From Dimorphilus gyrociliatus (Eukaryota; Annelida; Polychaeta; Dinophilidae): a stretch of DNA of 64,000 bases. Shown one piece after another: positions 25,801 to 36,033 of the stretch. Position numbers and translations under genes: made by a program. The stretch is from contig CAJFCJ010000029.1 of NCBI GenBank assembly GCA_904063045.1, positions 496,001-560,000 on the forward strand, read 5' to 3'. The number at the start of each line of letters is the position of its first letter. Positions within the stretch are counted from its first letter, which is position 1. Under the pieces are notes generated by a model. The model did no database searches, was not told where the DNA came from, and worked only from the letters and a program-made list of their open reading frames with translations.

Positions 25801-28800
25801 CTACCTGAATTTTCAATTTGACTTCTGGCAACTTCTTTTTCACCTTCATCTACAACTTTTTCAATGTTTGTCATACATTCGTGTATTACATCTTCTCTAT
25901 GTATAGCTTTCAAGGCCATTTCTAGATCGTTACCTAGAATTTTATAATTCGATTTTGTATTATAGTTTGTTGGATAAGAATAAAGAAAGAAAAAATCTAC
26001 CGGTTGCGGATGGGCCGTATTGCTGAATCCAAACGTGGAGGAATACGAGTCCTCTTTCACTTGGAAATTCATATTCTTCCTTTATCCTATTGATTTGATC
26101 ATCCCCTATTCCAAAGTATCTGGCCAAAGCTTCCCAATCGTCTCTTAAACACTCAGCTATGTCCGTCAATCGTAAATCGGCTCTGCTTATAGATTCTTCT
26201 GTGCCGGCAGTGGCAGCGGCTGATTCGAGATCGCTGTGATGTACACTTATTATATCTCTAGCCGATATTTCTAAAGGCAAATCCCCTCCTCCGACTTCCA
26301 TACCAGGTAATTCGAACTTTAGGTTACAGATTGGTTTCGTAGGTTCATCTATTTTAGCTGATTTTGGATCTTTCATAAATGCTATACAAGCAACGGGTAT
26401 CTGTTGAATATCCTTTATTCTAACAGTAAACGGGAGTCTATTTTCCCTGAACGCCTTAAAATTCAGATAAAGCTGTTCACCCGACTTTGTTATTGGGCAA
26501 AGATTGCCGGCCATCTCAATAAATGCTTTCTTATTGTCCATAACCTCTACATCCTTTGATCTAGCTACTTCTACAAAATTTTCTTGGGCTTCTAATGTCT
26601 TATCTAATTTATCATCCGTAATACAAAACACACGCAGTCGACCTTCTAATGGATCATGACGTTTGGCATATACAATATAATTAGCCATATAAGGAACAGA
26701 AATTGCTGATTTGTAAATATCATTGGCAATTGATGGAGCAGCCTCTGTATTTTGGCAATCAATAAGCCAAAATCTTGCGGATACCTTTGTTTCAAACTTA
26801 ACGCAATTCTTAATATAAGTTAACAAAGTTGTCCCAGTTATATCTTCCCAATGTGCTGGAGAGTTACCACCTGTTGCAAAAAAAGAGGAAAAACAAAAGT
26901 AATGAATTATATATAATTGATTTTTTTTTTTGTTTTTTTAAAAAAAAAAGTTTTTTCAAAAATAATGAATTAATCTTTTAATCAAATAGGAAAGTTATAG
27001 AAATTTTATTCATGCTCTTGCTTTTTTTTAAATAGGAATAATAAATTAATTAATGAGAATTTTAAATTCACGAAGTACACTGCTACTTTATCCCTCTTTT
27101 CTTTTGCTTGTAATTAGATTATTTACGTTAAATTCGTTTAACTTGGGAATAGGTTTTTTTTTAGTTTCATTAAAATTAAAAGCAATTTCTTGTTATAGCG
27201 ACTCTTGTTTATCTTGCAAGATCTCTATTCAACTAAGAAAGGAGAATAGTGATGGAATAAAGATATTTATATGAAAAATGCCTAAAATTGACAATCGACT
27301 TAGGGAAAATGGAAATACTGGAGGGATGTATTTTTTTCTCTACTGAGAAATCGAAAGACAGTAAATTAGGCTAATCTTCATCTTATCTTTTCGAAAAATA
27401 GCCCGGATGGGAATAGAGTAGAGTTCATTATACAAAAACTTATAGCATCCTTTTACAAGTGCGTGTTTGATGTTTATTCGAAATTAAGGATGATAATTAG
27501 ATACAGAGTGGGAGAGCGAGGGTAAAGACAGTACTTGTGAGAGAAAGCTATTATTAAACTGTAAAAACAGCACTTTTACCCCGAGAGAGTTGATTCCTTA
27601 ACCTTTTTTTTATATTTTTAATATTTGTCGAAAGACGATTAGTGAAAGAGAATTAGATAAATCAACAACACTGAAGATAAAGAATTCTGAGAAATATAGG
27701 GAAACCTTTCAACAGAATATAAAGACGATTTACCAAAGTATTACCTATTTCTTATTTACAAAGTACATGTACAAAAGTAGCAGTGTGTCAGTTTATCGAG
27801 GTTTGACGCTCGCAACCCCGAAGGCTAAATTAACTGCGGGAATTTAAACCATTTCATCAAGGGGGAATGTTTTTATTTCGTCAATGTTGTGTTTCGTTAG
27901 TAAATAACGAAGAATACATACCTGAAATACTGCAAAGCAACCTAAGCGACGGGGATTCTTGCCCCTGGTTTAGCATGCCCTTTTGTCCTTTTGGCAAGGG
28001 TATAGTCAATGTAATCGGTTCATGGAATTTTCTACGTCGAGGTTCTACAGTTACTATAGGACTAGTAGCTATTCTATTGCTGCCACACATCCTCTGCACT
28101 AATTCATCAGAAATTGGCTGAGCTTGTAGGCCAACTTTTATCTTTTTCGTTAGAGATCCTTGCGGGAAGACTGCCTGAACTTGTGGTACAGCTTGGGCGC
28201 TAAGTATCTCTCCATCAGGACCAATAGTTTTAGTTTCTTGTTTAACTCGAGATATGATGGCAAAATATTTTGGTAAATCAGATGTTACTATTCGAGCTAT
28301 TCGTCTCTTATAAATTTCTTCTGCTGAGTCTAAATCTGCAGAAAGAGATAGGCAAGCTTGTAAATATTCTACAAAGCTGTTGAAGAAGAAGCACTTAAAA
28401 AGTTCAAACCTTCAAAGCTTCCATTTAAAGCTTTTGTGACGGCTTCATCTGAATTATCTACAGTATGTTCCTTCCATGTTTCTCCATTGTCGCTCCTCAT
28501 AACAATAATCTCCCTTTCGCCGTCTCTTAGGGAGGCAAAATGAGGAACCTCTAATATAATTTCACTGTATATAATGGAATAGAGATATACAAAGAGTTTG
28601 AATGTTTTCATATTCAACAAACCCGTTAAATTGAGCACCGGACGGACCCATCTCCAAAATTCTTGTTGCCAATCCTTCATTTTCCATAATAGTAGGGGGA
28701 TGGGTCAATTTCTCTTTTTTAACCAATTTACAGATGACTCTTGTTGGTATAGTTGCTCTACCAGGTGGAATAATTAAACGAACACCGGAGTGACGACAAC

Positions 28801-31800
28801 CCTTCATAGCTCCACCGAGAGCGTCAACCATAAACGAAACTAAAAAGCTATTAAAAACTAACATTAGAAAGAGAAATTCCACAGAAAGAAAATAAGGAAA
28901 TCAATTAAAGTAATTGTAGAGTAAAACAATGAAATACAAGTTTTTACCATAGTATTTATATATATTACAGAATTTAGAGTAAAATATAAACGACACTTTT
29001 AACTAAATATTTACCTCTTCCACTTTAATTTACTGAGTAGGGTTTGCAATGAATAAACAATAAATAAATAGGTAGAAAAATACTAGTATTAATTAACTTA
29101 TAAAGAAGATAAGTTAGCTTAGTAAAGCAGTTTCTTTCTATAAGTTTTATATAAGTGTGTCTATTGCAAAATTTTCTACGTACCCAGCTATATTTGGATG
29201 TTTGTCGACAACAATATTATCCGGATCAAATCCAGAATTGAAGGATGGATATGACATAGACATATATCTCGAATCATCCATAGTTGTATAGTCCATTTGT
29301 GCTACATTAGCAATGATGTTATCCTCCTGAAGGGAAAAAGATAGAAGATTAGTTTGTTAAATTTAGGTTGAGCTTTTCAGTAAACAAAGAAACAAAGAAC
29401 TCGTCTCTTTCTCCTATATTTTGCTTAATTGTTTTAGTATTACCGATCGATTATCAATTTCAAAATATTCCACATGTGACGAAAATCGTACGTTCAAGAA
29501 TCTCTTTCTTAATTTATTAACATAAAAGAATTCATCATTTTCGAAGTAATTCCTTCTTGAAACGCAACAAAGTGATTTAGACGAAAAATTATTAGATTTT
29601 CTCTTCCTTTGACTATTTGAACAAAATGCCTTAATCTTTTGATGTTGAAGAACAGTAATATTTGAGAGAAATAATCCAAGAACAATAATCGATATAGTAA
29701 AAATAATAATCATTCTTCTTTAATTCGAAAATAGAGTAATAGAAAAGTAGTAGAAAAACTTGAAGGATTGTAAAATGAGTTTAAAGAAGAAATGAAGCAA
29801 ATGTGGAGGACACACGGAATAAATTGATTTTTTTTTGTTAAAAAAAAATCTATAGTATCTACACAGCTTTATGGCCTTTAGACTACATATATATATATAT
29901 ATATATCATGTATATACTGTATACTATACATATTAATCATATTTTATCACTTTATAGTTGCCATTTTTACAGTTTGTCAAAATGTACCTTTGTCGGAGAT
30001 ATTGTGTTGTCATACATATATTTCATATCTTGATTTGCTATCGATGTTTGTTCCATATCTATTGAAAGGAAAGAAAAGTCATAAATTCAATTTAATAGTT
30101 AATATAAAAATTATTATAATCTTGTTATGAAATATTCAAAAATCTATTTTTTATGTTAGACTAAAAGAAAATTAACTATAAAATACACTAAAAAGAATTG
30201 TTTATATTAGTATCATGTAAGATATTGATAAGATAGAAAAATAATTGTGAAATATAAAGAGTAAAAATATGAAATATAAAGATAAAAGAAATAAGAAAAA
30301 GAGATAGAGAGGGAGAGAGAGAGAGAAAGAAAAAAAAGAGATAAATAAATAGATTGATAGATAGAAACTAATGAAAACAACCATGCAAAAATAAAAAAAA
30401 AGAAAAAAAAGTAGAAAAAACTAGGTAAGTAGGGTAAATATTTTTTTTTTTTTAAAATATGATTATTATTAGTTTCCTCAACGCATTTTCATTCGTCTGA
30501 CCTTCTCCCCATATAATAGAGGAACTTAGTGACGCTCTGTTGTCAACTTTATCACTTATTGGTGTACATAAGTATCTAGGCGTATGGATGCTGTCCAGAA
30601 TCGGTTTACGTATTTCTTTCAAGGTCATCTGATCCGACTCTATTCAGTTTATCGTTTATAAAAACTCGTGTTTACTTTAAGTTAAAAGGGGAAAAATATT
30701 TTAGATAAAATGATAAATGTTGTTTTTTTCTTTTTCTGTTCTATACGTTAAAATCACCGTTAAAGAAAAGAAAACAACAGCAATGTTTTCTTTCCTTTCT
30801 TCATTTACCGAATGAGATAGATAGATGGATAAAGAAAGAAAATGAAGAGAAGAGAAAAAAGACAACTTGTGTTTGGGTAAAAGAGAAGTAAAATGTTACC
30901 GTCATCGTCCAAATCCGTATCAGACATTGCACTATCATCCATAGTTTCAGGTAACACGTGTTCGTACTTATCCTGACTGACGCTGGCACTTACATTCGTA
31001 TACTTTTTTAAGGCTTCTACAACCGAAATGTAACCCAATTTCTGGGCGATCGACAGCGGAGTTTGTCCAGACTAAGAAAAGGTCAAGATTATTAAAAAAA
31101 CAATTTAAGAATGTTGATTAACTTATCTTACCTCCGAGAGAACATTCGCGTCAGATTCAGCACCGTATTTTAATAAGTAATTTATAACGAGAACATGGCC
31201 TTGTTGAGCACCTTGGTGGAGAGGCGTATAACCAATTTTAGTTCTACTATGTATATTGGCATGTTTCTCCAAGAGAAATTTGATCATATTAATTTGACCA
31301 AAATGACATGCTACGTGCAATGGTGTATAACCAGCCTTCGTTTTTGGATCTATTTCTGCATTATTTCTTACCAATATTTCGGCAACTGATACGTAATCTT
31401 CTTGGGCGCAAAGATGTAGGGGTCGTAACCCATTGTGACTGGCCGCATTTACGTCTGCTCCGTTCTCTATTAATAGGGCAGCCACGTCTTTATTACCTTC
31501 CAGCGCGGCATAGTGCAACGGCGTATAACCATTCTTTGTTTCAGCGTTGGCATTGGCGTCATGTTGTAAAAGAGTGTTTGCCAGTGTCATTTCGTCTTTT
31601 TTAGATGCTATATGTAAGGGGGTCATGCCGTTTCTTGCTTTACAGTGCGGTGATGCACCGCTCTGCAATAGTAGGAGAGCTACATCTACTTTATTATAAT
31701 GAGCAGCTACATGTAAGGGCGTCAAATTATGTTTCCCTTCTACATCAGGTTTAGCTCCACGTTCCAACAACATTCTTGCAACGGTCGTATTACCTTTCTT

Positions 31801-34800
31801 CGCCGCCAGATGGAGGGGCGTAAATCCACGGCGAGTTCTGGCGTCCATATTTGTATTATGAGCCAATAGGACACTAACAACCTCGTCGTGACCCTCCTTC
31901 GAGGCTATGTGCAAAGCCGTGTGTTCGTCTTTGGTTACCGCATCAGCAGTAGCACCGTTTTGTAACAAACACGCTACCATATCGGCATCACCAATCTTAG
32001 CAGCTATATGAAGAGGCGTTTCATCGTGATTTGCCCTTGCATCTACGTTAGCTCCATTTCGTAGTAAAATTCTAGCGCATTCAATCTGCGATGCTCTTAC
32101 TGCCATATGTAGAGGAGACTCTCCTCTTTTCATCTTAGCATTAGGATCGGATCCATGTTGAATGAGAAAGACCGATATATCACCATATCCGCACCAGGAG
32201 GCAACATGAAGAGGCGTTAAACCGGTCTAAGTTTAATTAAATAGAATATTACTAAAAATGAAATAATAAGTTCATCATTTATAGATCTTACTTCAGTTGT
32301 AGCGTCTATTCTAGCTCCATACTTTAATAAGAGTTCCACTATTTTATATCTATTTTTTTTACAAGCGATGTGTAGTGAAGTGAAACCGTTCTAAATAAAT
32401 AATAAACGAGATAAGTAAATGATAAATTTTTCATTTACGAGTAACACAAATAACCATTGCTTACCCTTGCTCTGGCATCAACTTTACAACTACATTCTAG
32501 CAGTAATTTAGCAGTTTCATAACTTCCACAATGGGCGGCGACGTGTAAAGGCGTCAAATAATCCTTTATTAAAAGGGGAAAAAACATTTTTTCATTACTA
32601 TCTATTCGTTTTTTTTCTGATAATTAACTTTATTTAATTGAATAAAATAATGAAAACTTACCACTGTCACATCTTCCAGACACTTTTTCGGCCCGTAATG
32701 AATAAGAAGACGAGCAGAATCATAATGATTACCTTGAGCCGCCATGTGAAGAGGTGTAAGATAGTTCCTAGATTGAGCGGTAACAGGTGCATTCTTTTCC
32801 AAAAGCATTTCGACTACCGAATCATGGCCAGATCTAGCAGCGCAATGGAGGGGCGTCAAATTATCCTTAGTATTCGATGAAATATCTGCACCATTGTCTA
32901 ATAAAACTTGAACCATATTCGGCTTATTCCATTTGCTAGCCACATGAAGGGGTGTAATCTGATTCTGAAGTAGATTATTGCAAATGTATTAAAGTGTCCT
33001 CTAAAGAGAAAGATAGAAGAAAGCGAAAAAACTGTGAGGAAATATTTACTCTAGCTTTATAATTAACATCAGCTCCTTTGTCGATAAGAAGACGAGCAAC
33101 GTTTACATTGCCATAGTGAGAGGCAATATGTAAAGGAGTGAAACCGCTCTGGAAAATAATAAACATTGTTTATAGTTTTGATCCTTAAATTCTTCATCTA
33201 TCATCTCCTTACCTTTGTTACATCATTTACAAGTGTTCCTCCCTGAGAGGATTGGAAGAAAACGTGTAAGAATATAAATAAATTCAAATGGGATGCATTA
33301 TATCATCAATACATACTTTGGTTACGCTTGCCTCGTCATTCTTCAATAGAAGGGCTGCAGCTGAACAATCGTCTTTTTTAGCCGCAATATGTAAGGCTGG
33401 AAGACGAATTTTTCCCCGAGAATCGTTTTCCAGCAGTACTTTTACGACTTTGTCGTGTCCTTGTTGAAGAGCGACGGCGAGGGGTGTGAATCCATCCTAT
33501 ATTTTGATAAAAAAGCAAATTAGGAAGTAGTTTATTATTTTATAATAGCTTATCTGTAGATCTGTCAAAAAGTAATTACCTCAGTAGCCAGGGTTTGACT
33601 AGCCCCGTTAGCGAGTAGAAATTTGACCACTCCAGCGTGATTCTCCTGAGCAGCCATATACAAAGGAGTAAATCCATTTTGAGATTGAACGTTAATCTTG
33701 ACTTTATCCTGAACGAGAATTTGTACAATTTCTTCCTGGCCGGCTAAAGATGCAATGTGAAGAGCTGTATTCCCTTTCTGTTGTAGTGGAAAGAAAATAT
33801 ACAATGATCAAGTTGTACCTAATTCTAGACAAAGATAAAAATCCTTTCACGACTCTCGCTAATGTTTAAAGGAAATCGTGTTGTCATTCGACACTAAAAA
33901 TTTAGCACTTCGTTGTTTGTTTTTCTAATTAATTACCTTGGTTGCAGCATCAATATCAATTTTCCTGGACAAAAGTTCAGTAACGACATTTACATGGCCC
34001 TCTTTAGCCGCCAGGTGTAGTGCGTTTAATCCACTCTGTATATGATAAAAAAGATAGCCTTTATCTAATTCCTCATCGGATTGATACATGAAAAATCTGG
34101 TGAATAAGAGAAAGGGAAGGAAGAGTAGAAGGAGAAAGGAGAGAATGAAAAGAGCGGGAGAAGAAAATTTTGACGATATATTTCCAAATACTTACATTAT
34201 TACATGTATTTATATCTGTTCCATTCTTCAAAAAATCTAATACTTTTTCTAAGTTTCCTGCTCTTGCAGCGCGTAGAAAGCTTGCGTTGGAATCGCTCTG
34301 TTGTTTATTGATAAGATAATATTAGAACCTTTTGTATATATATATATATAATTAACATTTATATAAATATAATTTTCACATATATAAGTAAAGTCAACAG
34401 CCTGTGTAATTTAAACTTATAGACACTTTCTTTAAAAAGTAGGTCATTTTCAGCTTCTTTTTAAATGAAGTAAAATGCCCTTTTCACTTGCCGAAAAAAG
34501 CAGATGTTAAAAGTTCTCAAAGAAGAAATACTGTACTATGCATAAAAATGTGTGTAGATGTTTATAATGGCTATTTATGTATTCTATAAGAAATTCCATT
34601 CAAATTATGTGATTTTAACGACAGGATTATTAGATATATTAAGTTTTTTATGAATATTTACGAGTGATGATGACACATTTAATAACTGAAAGCATATAAC
34701 GTCGAATGAAGAAATACAGAGGATCCGGTATATGTAAACAGGAAAAAGAAATAGCTAGCCTGTCTGTCTAACATACTGCAAAAAAGCAGAACCGCTGGAG

Positions 34801-35780
34801 CTTGCTCAGCTGCATACGCCTGTAAAACTTCCTTAGTAAAAAATCCTATTTATACCCTATGACCCATAATATGATTAACGTAAACTGCAAGTGATATATA
34901 TCACACAGGCTTTTATCGTAAGATTAGATTATATCCTAAATTAAAACCAAGAAAGCAGCCAAACGCCTCTCTCTTTGAACAGTTAAGACGATTGTTTAGA
35001 TTGTAGGAGGTCGAGAAAAAAAGATGTACCTAGAGGCGTTTGTAAAATACTGTGCGAAATAGACTGAAAGAGCTAAATATTCTTTCGAATAGTTTATATA
35101 TACATTTATAACATATAAAGGAAATTATATTTTTAAATAGGTTTGTTAAATTTAATACCGTTAACCAATTGTTTGTGTAATTGAAAAGTAACTTAAAAAA
35201 ATAGGTTAATATGTAAATTATTCATACAAGCTTAAAAACTTTGTCTACCTAGAGTTAGTTAGTACTAGCTTAAAATATATTACAAACCCGAAAGTTTATC
35301 TTTCTTAACATCTTGAAACGTATCCGAAACAAACAAAAGAAAAATCCAACCAATGTATTTTAAATCCTTTAGTAATTTTTGATTTGTTTAGAGAGTAGAA
35401 AGAGTCAGAGAGAGAGAGAGAGAAGATAACAGCATATTGAATATTTTTTTTAATTAAATAAACAATAGAATTTAAAAAATAAATGAAAGAATAGTGAAAG
35501 AAACCTTTTCGTAAAAATATTCTTTGTTTCTATTCGCTTTTTTTTGATTTCCTCTTTTAAAAATCTTTTTATTTTTCGTTTATTTTTTCTATTATATTTT
35601 TTTTTTTAAAAAAATCATAAAGAAAAAATATATATCTTTGAGAAAAGAAGGTGAAGAGGAAGAGTGTATTCGTTTTGCTAACGAACGAAATATTTCGGCG
35701 AAAGTATCTCCCAAAGAGTAATAGTTTGTTCTTCTTTTACTAGAAGAGAGATATTAGCAGAACTTGAATTAATAGTAGAA

Positions 35781-35811
<31 letters not shown>

Positions 35812-35989
35812 GTAATTATATGTATATCTATATATATGTATAAATATTTCGTTGCAAAACGAATAACTTTTAACGAATCCGACGCGCCGCACTACTTGGC
35901 TCTGGTCAAAAATAACCTATGGTAGAGAGAGAGTAGTCGAACACCGGCGCTACCTAGCTTGTTTGTAAATTCCCAGATATATATATATA

Positions 35990-36033
<44 letters not shown>

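Noticed and set aside
27053-27274. 73-codon plus-strand frame in an ankyrin intron
   Set aside because: Leu/Phe-rich translation of AT-rich DNA with no supporting signal.
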